Of a stretch of DNA of 64,000 nucleotides, positions 18,184 to 26,342 are shown in pieces. The notes under the pieces were generated by a model. That model was given only the letters and a program-made list of their open reading frames with translations. It did not search any database and was not told the origin of the DNA. The DNA comes from UBA4465 sp002292365 (GTDB lineage Bacteria; Bacteroidota; Bacteroidia; Cytophagales; Cyclobacteriaceae), in contig CALSQY010000004.1 in NCBI GenBank assembly GCA_943788615.1, positions 186,001 to 250,000 on the forward strand, written 5' to 3'. Within the stretch, counting starts at the first letter, position 1. Each line of letters begins with the position of its first letter. Both the position numbers and the translations under genes were made by a program.

Positions 18184-19074
18184 TCAATCTAAAAAAAAGA
18201 ATCCATTAATGGATTCTTTTTTTATAAACTTATTCTCTAAATCAATTGAGCCCTCCATTAAAGGAGAGCGTACTGTCTTATCGCAAAGATGGATGGTTTT
18301 AAGCGCGGTTTTAATAGAAGTTGGATTTCCTTCCAAATCCATCCAGTCAAAGTATTCTCTCATTTCATTCTGATACTTTAAAGCTCTCTCATATTCCTTG
18401 TTCAAATAAGACCTTACCATGTTTCCAAACATTTTAGGTTTATAATTGGCCAAAACTGAGATTGATCCATTCCCTCCGAGTTTAAGGATAGCTAAAGTAT
18501 CAGGATCATTACCAGATAGCAATAAGAAATTATCAGATTTTGCCTTGATGATCCGTTCACATTGCTTTAAGTCTCCGGAAGCTTCTTTTATGCCCATGAT
18601 ATTGGGATGCTCCGACAATACAAGCGTGGTGTCGGAATCAAGATTAACACCGGTACGGGAAGGGACATTGTAAAGTATGATAGGATGGTCTGAAGCATCT
18701 GCTATCTGTCTATAATGAGAGATTAAACCTGCTTGACTGGGCCGATTATAATAAGGAGTGACAGATAGAATTGCATCGATAGGATACTTGTTGATAAGGC
18801 TGATTTCTTTCAGTAATTGGGCAGTGTTGTTACCTCCTAAGCCAAAGAGGATGGGTTGATCTGGGGCTTTTCCTTTAGTGAACTGAAGGATTTCAATTTT
18901 CTCATCCCAGCTCAAAGTGGCGCTTTCACCTGTAGATCCTATAATGGCGAGATAATTTATTTCAGGAAGATTTACAAATTTAATGATGCGTTCAAGAGAA
19001 TCGAAATCAATTCTTTTATCTGATAAGAACGGCGTGACAAGAGCCACACCGGTACCTACAAATAGTTCATTCAT
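18184..19074 (-). CDS. dapA: 4-hydroxy-tetrahydrodipicolinate synthase
   Basis: First committed enzyme of the diaminopimelate/lysine pathway, condensing pyruvate with aspartate semialdehyde. 296 residues, TIM barrel. Motifs: GTGVALVTPF at the N-terminus, GSTGESATL, catalytic Tyr135 in ILYNVPSRTG and Schiff-base Lys163 in IMGIKEASGDL. It is last of three co-directional minus-strand genes (ligA, an unknown, dapA) with almost no spacing. Its final codons form half of the terminator hairpin, and its stop lies after the T run, so transcripts ending there would lack a stop codon unless termination is downstream. Confidence 0.96.
   Translation of the reverse strand: MNELFVGTGVALVTPFLSDKRIDFDSLERIIKFVNLPEINYLAIIGSTGESATLSWDEKIEILQFTKGKAPDQPILFGLGGNNTAQLLKEISLINKYPIDAILSVTPYYNRPSQAGLISHYRQIADASDHPIILYNVPSRTGVNLDSDTTLVLSEHPNIMGIKEASGDLKQCERIIKAKSDNFLLLSGNDPDTLAILKLGGNGSISVLANYKPKMFGNMVRSYLNKEYERALKYQNEMREYFDWMDLEGNPTSIKTALKTIHLCDKTVRSPLMEGSIDLENKFIKKESINGFFFLD
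18192..18223. terminator. Bidirectional terminator lying inside the 3' end of dapA
   Basis: The perfect palindrome GAATCCATTAATGGATTC (18199-18216) is flanked by seven A on one side and seven T on the other, so it can act on both strands. On the minus strand it is part of dapA: the hairpin encodes the last residues (ESINGF then FFLD) and the stop lies beyond the T run at 18184-18186. Confidence 0.75.
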
Positions 19075-19075
19075 C

Positions 19076-19576
19076 TTAATTTTCTATTAATTTTATGTAG
19101 CGCAAAAAATCTTCATGCTCATTTTCTTGTAGGGGTGCAATTTGCAGAGTTAACAATTCATTCTCGGGGATGGACCTATATCCAATATAACAATTGGCCT
19201 TACAGTGAATTGCCACATGATTGACTAGATAATTATTACTTCGATCTATCAATAGGACATAATCAAATTTCATATTAAAAAATTGCTGAATCTCTATAGT
19301 TTTTGGTTTCCCACGGAAGGTAAAATCGTCTTTTATAATCATTTTCATAGTATTTTTCTTAGGAGTCTGTTCCGATAAAGTGACACCTATGGATTGGACC
19401 TTTTTACCTAATGCTTGGAAAGAATCAATCAGTGCTTCTAGATCACAAGTCATGTTTTCATCTAAATTTATAATGATAACAATATTTTTTATTTTTTTGA
19501 ATCCTTCAACTGGAATATTATTTTTTTTTATTCGTAGTCTAAAGAGCCATTTAATAATTAGTTTTTGCATCATCAC
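19076..19576 (-). CDS. Conserved unknown between ligA and dapA (DUF6913-like)
   Basis: 166 residues, no signal peptide: a basic amphipathic start (LIIKWLFRLRIKKN), then alternating strands and helices such as IKNIVIIINLD, FDYVLLIDRSNNYL and CKANCYIGYRS, which suggest a small alpha/beta domain. The start overlaps the ligA stop by 4 bases and its stop lies one base before dapA's start, so it is translationally coupled in the middle of the operon. A protein of this size beside dapA recurs in Bacteroidota, and I recall the name DUF6913, unconfirmed. No function is known. Confidence 0.7.
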   Translation of the reverse strand: MMMQKLIIKWLFRLRIKKNNIPVEGFKKIKNIVIIINLDENMTCDLEALIDSFQALGKKVQSIGVTLSEQTPKKNTMKMIIKDDFTFRGKPKTIEIQQFFNMKFDYVLLIDRSNNYLVNHVAIHCKANCYIGYRSIPENELLTLQIAPLQENEHEDFLRYIKLIEN

Positions 19577-21609
19577 TCTTCAATTAGGTTTAAGAATTCC
19601 GTTTCGGTAAGTATGGATACTCCCAAATTTAACGCTTTTTCTTTTTTTGCAGGTCCCATATTATCACCCGCTATGAGATAGTCAGTTTTAGATGAAATAC
19701 TACTGGTTATTTTGCCCTTATGCTGCTTAATCATTTCCTTAATGGACGCTCTATCATATTTAAAAAATACTCCTGACACAACTAGCGTTAACCCTGAAAG
19801 TTTATTCCCATGATTTTCAATTGATGGTTGATCAAGAGCCAATTTTACTCCTGATGCCTTCAAACGAGCAATCATCTCAAGATTACTTTCTTTTGAGAAA
19901 AAATCTTTCACACTTTTAGCAATGGTCTCCCCAATTTCATCAACAGAGATAAGTTGTTCAAATGAGGCCTCTTTGATCTTATCAAGAGTATGAAAATACT
20001 GCGCCAGTTTTTCTGCTACCGTTTTCCCGACATGTCTGATACCTAAGCCAAAAAGAACCAATTCAAAGTTAACTTTTTTAGATTGTTTAATAGCAGTTAT
20101 GATATTTTCAGCAGATTTTTTTTGTAATGATCTTGTTTTATCTTCTTCTGTTGTTTCAAACACTAGGCCGTTTAACTGACTGAACGTGAGATGATACAAA
20201 TCCGAGATATCTTGAACTAACTTTTTTTGAATAAGCCCCTGAACGGTCTTAATCCCCAAAGATTCAATATTAAGGGCATTTCTTGAAATAAAGTGGCCAA
20301 TTCGACCCAGTATCTGTGGGGGACACTCTCTTTCGTTGGGACAGTAGTGATTGGCTTCGCCGTCTATCCTAATAAGTGTGGTTTTACATTCGGGACATTC
20401 ATGGATATACTTAATGGGCAGGGCATCCAACCTTCTTGCTTCTATGTTTACGTGAGTTACTTTAGGAATAATCTCTCCACCTTTTTCAAGTGCTACTAGG
20501 TCATTTTCGTGTAAATTTAACCTTACAATTTCATTGGCATTGTGAAGACTTGCTCTTTTCACGATCGTACCAGCCAAGGAGATGGGCTCAAGATTGGCTA
20601 CAGGAGTTATGGCACCTGTTCTTCCCACTTGATAAGTAAGACCCTTTAAGCGAGTTTGAACGCTTTCGGATTCAAATTTAAAGGAAATAGCCCATCGTGG
20701 AAATTTTGAGGTAAATCCGAGCTCATCTTGACTTCTAAGGTCATTTACCTTGATAACGACTCCATCGGTTTCTAAAGGTAGATGAGATCTTTTTTTAGAC
20801 CATGATTCGATATACATCATCACCTCATCAATATTAGTACATTTACTATAGGTATTTGAGATATTAAAGCCCCAATTTTTCATTAATTTTAAAGATTCAT
20901 AATGAGAATTACTAATATTTGAATCTGAGAATAAGCCATAAATGTAACAGTCCATATTCCTTTGGGCTACTATCGCAGAATCTTGCATTTTCATAGTTCC
21001 TGAAGCGGCATTTCTTGGGTTTGCTAATAGGGGCTCATTGTTTTCTAGCCTCTTTTTATTGATTGCTTCAAAAGAAGTTAAGGGTAGGAAAATCTCTCCC
21101 CTTACCTCGATTTTTTTTGGCCAATTTTCGCCAAAAAGAGCCAAAGGTATAGATTTGATTGTCTTTACATTGGCGGTAATATCATCACCTTTAACACCAT
21201 CACCGCGGGTTACAGCCCTAAGTAGTTTGCCTTCTTCATAGGTGATGCTGATGGCCAAACCATCAAATTTGAGCTCACATACGTATTCAAATTCGCTCGA
21301 ATCTAGAATCTTTTTGACTCGTTCATCAAAATCGATCAAATCTTGCTTAGAATAGGTATTTGATAGCGAGAGCATTGGAAACCGATGTACAACAGTTTTA
21401 AATTTTTTACTCACAAATCCCCCCACGCGAAGGGTAGGTGAATCGGGTTGAACAAACGATGGATTATCACGTTCTAGTTGTTCTAATGTCTTCAACTTAA
21501 AGTCAAATGCTTGGTCTGAAATTTCTTTTATATCTTTTTTGTAATATTGGTAATTAAGATAGTTTAATTCCTTGGTGAGTTGAATTATCGTTTCTAATGT
21601 GGGATTCAT
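19573..21609 (-). CDS. ligA: NAD-dependent DNA ligase
   Basis: Seals nicks in replication and repair using NAD+. 678 residues with the complete set of domains: Ia domain (YYKKDIKEISDQAFD), adenylation domain with the nucleophile Lys114 in CELKFDG, OB fold, a four-Cys zinc finger (CPECKTTL and CPNERECPP), helix-hairpin-helix repeats (GIRHVGKTVAEKLA), and a C-terminal BRCT domain (LSGLTLVVSGVF). First gene of the ligA-unknown-dapA run. The spacer upstream (21610-21824) is AT-rich, and the CCA/poly(A) polymerase-family gene lies divergently beyond it. Confidence 0.97.
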   Translation of the reverse strand: MNPTLETIIQLTKELNYLNYQYYKKDIKEISDQAFDFKLKTLEQLERDNPSFVQPDSPTLRVGGFVSKKFKTVVHRFPMLSLSNTYSKQDLIDFDERVKKILDSSEFEYVCELKFDGLAISITYEEGKLLRAVTRGDGVKGDDITANVKTIKSIPLALFGENWPKKIEVRGEIFLPLTSFEAINKKRLENNEPLLANPRNAASGTMKMQDSAIVAQRNMDCYIYGLFSDSNISNSHYESLKLMKNWGFNISNTYSKCTNIDEVMMYIESWSKKRSHLPLETDGVVIKVNDLRSQDELGFTSKFPRWAISFKFESESVQTRLKGLTYQVGRTGAITPVANLEPISLAGTIVKRASLHNANEIVRLNLHENDLVALEKGGEIIPKVTHVNIEARRLDALPIKYIHECPECKTTLIRIDGEANHYCPNERECPPQILGRIGHFISRNALNIESLGIKTVQGLIQKKLVQDISDLYHLTFSQLNGLVFETTEEDKTRSLQKKSAENIITAIKQSKKVNFELVLFGLGIRHVGKTVAEKLAQYFHTLDKIKEASFEQLISVDEIGETIAKSVKDFFSKESNLEMIARLKASGVKLALDQPSIENHGNKLSGLTLVVSGVFFKYDRASIKEMIKQHKGKITSSISSKTDYLIAGDNMGPAKKEKALNLGVSILTETEFLNLIEE

Positions 21610-21824
21610 CTCTAAAACAAATTGAATAATTTTTTTCCCGTAATTTATCGAATCTAATTAGGTTATCAATAAAAAAAATAGAGGTTTATTAATTTTTGAA
21701 TAATTAAAATATTTATGGTGTAGGCAGCAGTTCATTCAATAACCGATCGTAAATTTGTTTAATAAAAAGATCTAGTGGAATCACAAAATAGGCCAAGATC
21801 ATTTTCCAAAAAAATAAAAAATCA

Positions 21825-23249
21825 TTGAATCTAAAAAAGCGGATACAAAATATTGAAATATTCCAAATTATTCGAGATTTGGTTGGGACACATAATATAG
21901 AGACTTATGTGATCGGTGGCTTTGTCCGTGACTTAATCATTGACAGAAATAGTAAACAAGATATTGATATTGTGTGCTTAGGTAGCGGAATTCATCTGGC
22001 ACAAATATTAAAAAAGCATTTTGGGGACAGCGCATCTTTGGCGATTTACAAGCAGTTCGGAACCGCATGTGTGAAATATCAAAAATTAGAAATCGAATTC
22101 GTCGGGGCTCGAAAAGAATCTTACAGATCAGAATCTCGAAAGCCAACAGTAGAAGAGGGGACTTTGGTAGAAGATCAAAACCGACGTGATTTCACAATCA
22201 ACGCCTTAGCCATAAGCCTCAATGAAAAAGATTTCGGTGAACTCATAGATCCTTTTGGTGGAATAATTGATGCAAAGAAAAAAAGTATAAAAACTCCACT
22301 AGATCCTGAGGAAACCTTCTCAGATGACCCATTGAGAATGCTTCGTGCAATTCGATTCGCAGCCCAATTAAATTTTGATATTGAATCGAATACTTTTTTG
22401 GCCATTCAAAAAATGAATTCAAGAATAAGTATCATCTCGCAAGAGCGTATAACTACGGAATTGAATAAAATTATTTTATCTAAAAAGCCCTCGTATGGTT
22501 TTAATTTATTGTTTCAGTCGGGCCTTTTAAAAGTCATCTTTCCAGAGTTACAAAAATTACATGGGGTTCAAATCAGAGAGGGTAAATCTCACAAGGACAA
22601 TTTTTTTCATACTTTGCAAGTGTTAGATAATATATCGAAAGTTACGGATGATTTATGGTTGAGGTGGGCGGCTATTTTACATGATATCGCTAAACCTGAC
22701 ACTCAAAGATTTAATAAAAAGGTAGGATGGACCTTTCATGGGCATGAAGACAAAGGCGCTCAATGGGTGCCTGGCATTTTTAAAAAAATGAAACTTCCCC
22801 TAAATGAGCACATGAAATTGGTTCAGAAATTGGTTCGTCTCCATCTCAGACCGATTGCATTGATAAGTAAAAATGTCACCGATGCTGCGATCCGACGATT
22901 GATATATGAAGCGGGTGATGAGATTGATGATTTACTCATGTTGTGTAAAGCTGATATCACCTCTAAAAATAACAACAGAGTACAACAGTACCTAATGAAT
23001 TTTAAACACGTTGAAGATAAAATTCAAAAAGTAGAATCAAAAGACTCTCTTCGAAATTTTAAAAATCCGATCACAGGAGAAAAAATAATGGATATATTTG
23101 ATTTGGAGCCCTCTAGAATAGTGGGAGAGTTGAAAGAAATGGTTAAAGAGGCCATTATTGAAAATAAAATACCCAATCAATACGATGCCGCATTAGAATA
23201 TATAAAAAAAGAAGGTAAAAGCCAGGGACTTGTCTTTAAACAGAAGTAA
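21825..23249 (+). CDS. CCA tRNA nucleotidyltransferase / poly(A) polymerase family, with HD domain
   Basis: 474-residue class II nucleotidyltransferase that adds or repairs the tRNA 3' CCA end, or polyadenylates RNA. Motifs: YVIGGFVRDLII, the catalytic KQDIDIVCLG, QNRRDFTINALA (R-binding loop), DDPLRMLRAIRFAAQ, and a C-terminal HD domain (WAAILHDIAKP, then GHEDKGA). The HD domain and length resemble bacterial CCA enzymes. The first codon is a TTG at 21825; there is no ATG before the GGFVRD motif. It lies alone between ligA and two secreted-protein genes. Confidence 0.9.
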   Translation: MNLKKRIQNIEIFQIIRDLVGTHNIETYVIGGFVRDLIIDRNSKQDIDIVCLGSGIHLAQILKKHFGDSASLAIYKQFGTACVKYQKLEIEFVGARKESYRSESRKPTVEEGTLVEDQNRRDFTINALAISLNEKDFGELIDPFGGIIDAKKKSIKTPLDPEETFSDDPLRMLRAIRFAAQLNFDIESNTFLAIQKMNSRISIISQERITTELNKIILSKKPSYGFNLLFQSGLLKVIFPELQKLHGVQIREGKSHKDNFFHTLQVLDNISKVTDDLWLRWAAILHDIAKPDTQRFNKKVGWTFHGHEDKGAQWVPGIFKKMKLPLNEHMKLVQKLVRLHLRPIALISKNVTDAAIRRLIYEAGDEIDDLLMLCKADITSKNNNRVQQYLMNFKHVEDKIQKVESKDSLRNFKNPITGEKIMDIFDLEPSRIVGELKEMVKEAIIENKIPNQYDAALEYIKKEGKSQGLVFKQK

Positions 23250-23261
23250 TTCTTATCTTTA
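23230..23261 (+). promoter_or_regulatory. Candidate promoter of the 232-residue secreted protein gene
   Basis: TTG at 23230-23232 and TATCTTTA at 23254-23261 (7 of 8 to TAnnTTTG) are 21 bases apart, starting inside the end of the upstream gene and ending 21 bases before the ATG. It is only a partial match. Confidence 0.35.
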
Positions 23262-23282
23262 CCTAAAATATAAGTTAAGCAA

Positions 23283-23981
23283 ATGAAAAAAATCATTATT
23301 GCAATATTAATCTTAGGCTCTTTACCCTGTTTAACATTTGCACAAGATAATATAGAGGGAGACACGCTGATACCTATGGAGGTCCAAAGACAAATATTTG
23401 TTTATGGAGCGGCTAAAAAATATAATGATAAGATGATGCAATTGTCAACTTTATACAATTTATTGGCCTTTAATCGTAATAACAGTGCTATCCTAGATTC
23501 AATCGCACTTGTATATTTTGAATTGCAACAATATGTTTCTGCAGCATTGGTAAGCATAGATGCTGTTTCGTTAAATCCCAAAGATGAATTGGCAGCTGAA
23601 ATAGCTGCTTTGAGCTTTGAGCAAATCGGGGCTACTGAAAGGGCATTGAAATATTATGAAACCCTTTATTTGCTTAGAAATGATATCATGATTCTTTATC
23701 AAGTTTCGTTTCTTCAGTATAGACTAAAGAGATTAAATGAAGCTTTTACCAATGTTGACATTATCATAGCAGATGCTAAGTCCAATGAAGTTCAAATTCG
23801 TTTTCCTAAAAATGATGAATCAGAGCAAGAAGTAGCTTTAAAAACAGCGGCTAAACGTCTAAAAGCCATGATCTATGAAGAGCAAGGAAATGTAGTTGAA
23901 GCAACGAAAATATACAAAGACATATTATTAATATCCCCGGATTTTGATCTTGTGAAAAAACAGCTCGAAGATTTAAATTAG
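23283..23981 (+). CDS. Secreted TPR-like protein of unknown function
   Basis: 232 residues with a clean signal peptide (hydrophobic residues 3-16, cleavage after TFAQ). The mature part is helical and resembles tetratricopeptide repeats: ALDSIALVYFELQQYVSAAL-like and RALKYYETLYLLRNDIMILYQ (shown only in part), with a last repeat VVEATKIYKDILLISPDF. TPRs bind proteins, so a periplasmic scaffold is likely. No enzyme motif. The next gene, also secreted, starts 68 bases downstream in the same direction. Confidence 0.7.
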   Translation: MKKIIIAILILGSLPCLTFAQDNIEGDTLIPMEVQRQIFVYGAAKKYNDKMMQLSTLYNLLAFNRNNSAILDSIALVYFELQQYVSAALVSIDAVSLNPKDELAAEIAALSFEQIGATERALKYYETLYLLRNDIMILYQVSFLQYRLKRLNEAFTNVDIIIADAKSNEVQIRFPKNDESEQEVALKTAAKRLKAMIYEEQGNVVEATKIYKDILLISPDFDLVKKQLEDLN

Positions 23982-24049
23982 AATGTCTTTAATCCAATAG
24001 CGTGCTGAATTAAGGCTTATATTTCGAGAGATAATTGGTAGCAATAATT

Positions 24050-24847
24050 ATGATTTTTTCAAAAATTATTATTTCATGGACTCTTGTCGTTTTTAATGCC
24101 TTCCAAGTTGATCCTGATTACTCAACTGAGTACATTGGTGTTTACAAAGGTAATTCCTTATTTATACAAAATCCTTACCAAAATGAGTCGTCAAATTATT
24201 GTATTACTAAAATTAACTTAAATGGTAAGGCACTTAATTTAAACTATCAATTAAGTGCCTTGATTCTTGATTTTAATCAAATTGATTTATTTTCACCGGT
24301 TTCTATTAAAATTTTCTACAAAGACTCTCTTTGTAATCCTATAGTCATTAACCCAGATGCCATATTCTATCATTCCAACTTTAGGTTCAATAGGATAGCG
24401 GTAAGTGATACTCTTTTAGAATGGGAGACACAGGGAGAGCATGGCGAGGGTAATTATTTTATTGAAAGGTTGTCTGATGGTCTTTGGGAACAAATCGCTG
24501 AAGTTAAATCCACATCAAAATTTGAGAAATCAAGTTATGAAATCAGTCCTGTTTTAGTTCCTGGAGCCAACAAGTTCAGGATCAAATATGATTTTGATAA
24601 TGATAAGTATTTATATTCTCAAGAGCTTGATTATGAATATTATCCAAGTCCTGTAATCTTCAGTATTAATGCCTCAAATGAGCTCATCAGACTTTCTAGG
24701 AGGGCGCATTATGAAGTGTATGATGCCGGATCTATTTTGGTGATGGAAGGTGATGGCATTGTCATTAACATCAGCAAATTAAAAGAAGGCGATTATGTCA
24801 TTTATTTTGATGGGATAGCGCCCACTGGATTCTCAAAAAAGAATTAA
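24050..24847 (+). CDS. Secreted protein with a T9SS-like C-terminal domain
   Basis: About 265 residues. The start is placed at the ATG at 24050, because the upstream TTG at 24035 only adds a few residues before the signal peptide (IISWTLVVFNAFQ). The C-terminal 55 residues (YEVYDAGSILVMEGDG, INISKLKEGDYVIYFDG) resemble the type A sorting domain of type IX secretion, whose usual pattern is a strand pair around a KxGxYxxx motif. The middle has beta-rich, Fn3-like character (LEWETQGEHGEGNYFIERL). No enzymatic motif. The gene contains a perfect 13-base inverted repeat and overlaps the convergent transporter gene by 15 bases. Confidence 0.65.
   Translation: MIFSKIIISWTLVVFNAFQVDPDYSTEYIGVYKGNSLFIQNPYQNESSNYCITKINLNGKALNLNYQLSALILDFNQIDLFSPVSIKIFYKDSLCNPIVINPDAIFYHSNFRFNRIAVSDTLLEWETQGEHGEGNYFIERLSDGLWEQIAEVKSTSKFEKSSYEISPVLVPGANKFRIKYDFDNDKYLYSQELDYEYYPSPVIFSINASNELIRLSRRAHYEVYDAGSILVMEGDGIVINISKLKEGDYVIYFDGIAPTGFSKKN
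24227..24261. repeat. Perfect 13-base inverted repeat inside a coding sequence
   Basis: AAGGCACTTAATT (24227-24239) and AATTAAGTGCCTT (24249-24261) are exact reverse complements with a 9-base loop, within the secreted protein gene. It would fold in the mRNA. There is no T run, so it is not a terminator. Confidence 0.75.
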
Positions 24848-26245
24848 TAAGTAGTTATAAACATTGACGCCAAAAAATTCACTCAATACAACAATAACAA
24901 ATAAAATTCCCAAGATCAACGGGCTGACATAAGAAATGGTGAAATTAAGATACTTACTCACTACCTTTTTTTTGAACCCATTATAGCCATTGGATATCTC
25001 TTCATTGAGCTGTTCTTTTTTCCAAATATGGGCAGCAAAAATCACAATACACATGCCCCCTAACAGCAACATACAGTCTGTTATTTTTGAAACCATCGAA
25101 AGAAAATCTGATGACCCAGCAATTTTGAATTGATTGGAAAATAAATCAGAAGCCCCATTAGCAAATATTGAGGGTAATCCAATAAGAAAAATGATGATGG
25201 ATGCAATCAAAACTGCTTTTTTTCTACTTACTTTCCACTCATCAATGATATATGCAGTAGGCACCTCTAGTAGCGAAACTGTTGAAGTTAACGCCGCAAA
25301 AGACAATAAAAGAAAAAACGTCCCTCCCACAAAGGCACCTAAATTAGGTCCCAAGGTTTCAAAAGCACGGGGCATTGTAATGAAAATTAAACCAGGACCC
25401 GCTTGATCAGATGCTACGGTACTCATATCTCCTTGGTTGATAAAGGCAACCAAAGGAAAAATCATCATACCGGCAAAAAAAGCAATGCTGACATCAGCCA
25501 AGGTAATATACGCAGCTGAGGAAATTACATTATCATTTTTTGATAAATAACTTCCGTAAGTAATAAGGGTGCCCATACCCAATGAAAGTGAAAAAAATGC
25601 TTGTCTTAAGGCTCCACCAATCGTATTTATCGTGATTTCGTTAAGGTCTGGAATTAAGTAAAATTTAATACCTTCAAAGGCATTGGGCAAAGTTAAAGTG
25701 TATGCTGCAATGCTTACAATCATTATGATGAGTGTAGGCATAAGAATTTTTGATAATTTTTCTATACCACCTGAGACACCTCTACCTACAAAAAAACCTG
25801 TAGCAGACATGAAAATAACCGCATAAGTACCTACTTTGACTATGTCAGAGGTGAAATTTCCGAAATGCTTACTTACGCTAAAGTTGCCGGTAACCATCTC
25901 AAAAAAGAAGCCAAATGCCCAACCTGCGATCACATTATAAAATGACAAGATCAAAATACCGGCTAAAACTCCAAAGACACCTATAAACTTCCAATTTTTG
26001 AAGCCCAATGCGGTAAATGCACCTACAGGATTCTTGCGCGTTTTTCTTCCAATAGCGATTTCAGTAACCATTACTGGGAAGCATAATAAAAAGCAAAAGA
26101 CAAGATACATGACGACAAAAGCAGCACCACCCCCTAAGCCAACTTCGAAAGGAAATTTCCAAATATTACCTAAACCAACAGCTGAGCCTGCCGCGGCCAA
26201 TATGAATCCGAGCTTATTGGTGAATTTACCTCTTTCTGCAACCAT
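24833..26245 (-). CDS. Sodium-dependent neurotransmitter-symporter-family (SNF) transporter
   Basis: 470-residue membrane protein of the NSS/SNF family, which drives uptake of amino acids or related amines with sodium. The N-terminal motif LGFILAAAGSAVGLGNIWKFP is the family hallmark (shown here as two parts, LGFILAAAGSAVGLG and NIWKFPFEVG), followed by about eleven membrane segments. Later TM6/TM8 regions read SLSLGMGTLITYGSYL and LSFAALTSTVSLLEVPTAY. Substrate cannot be predicted from the sequence read alone. It stands alone on the minus strand, convergent with the secreted protein gene. Confidence 0.92.
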   Translation of the reverse strand: MVAERGKFTNKLGFILAAAGSAVGLGNIWKFPFEVGLGGGAAFVVMYLVFCFLLCFPVMVTEIAIGRKTRKNPVGAFTALGFKNWKFIGVFGVLAGILILSFYNVIAGWAFGFFFEMVTGNFSVSKHFGNFTSDIVKVGTYAVIFMSATGFFVGRGVSGGIEKLSKILMPTLIIMIVSIAAYTLTLPNAFEGIKFYLIPDLNEITINTIGGALRQAFFSLSLGMGTLITYGSYLSKNDNVISSAAYITLADVSIAFFAGMMIFPLVAFINQGDMSTVASDQAGPGLIFITMPRAFETLGPNLGAFVGGTFFLLLSFAALTSTVSLLEVPTAYIIDEWKVSRKKAVLIASIIIFLIGLPSIFANGASDLFSNQFKIAGSSDFLSMVSKITDCMLLLGGMCIVIFAAHIWKKEQLNEEISNGYNGFKKKVVSKYLNFTISYVSPLILGILFVIVVLSEFFGVNVYNYLLILF

Positions 26246-26342
26246 AAAATAATGTTCTTTTAAATGATGGCTAAATATACTATAATCAAACGAGTGCAGG
26301 CAGTGAGGTAAGAAAATAAATGAGTTTTATACATAACAACAT

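Noticed and set aside
21713..21802. 29-codon minus-strand open frame (begins MILAYFVIPL) between ligA and the CCA/poly(A) polymerase-family gene
   Set aside because: A GGAAA precedes its ATG, but the frame is too short and has no recognisable relative; it is probably chance.
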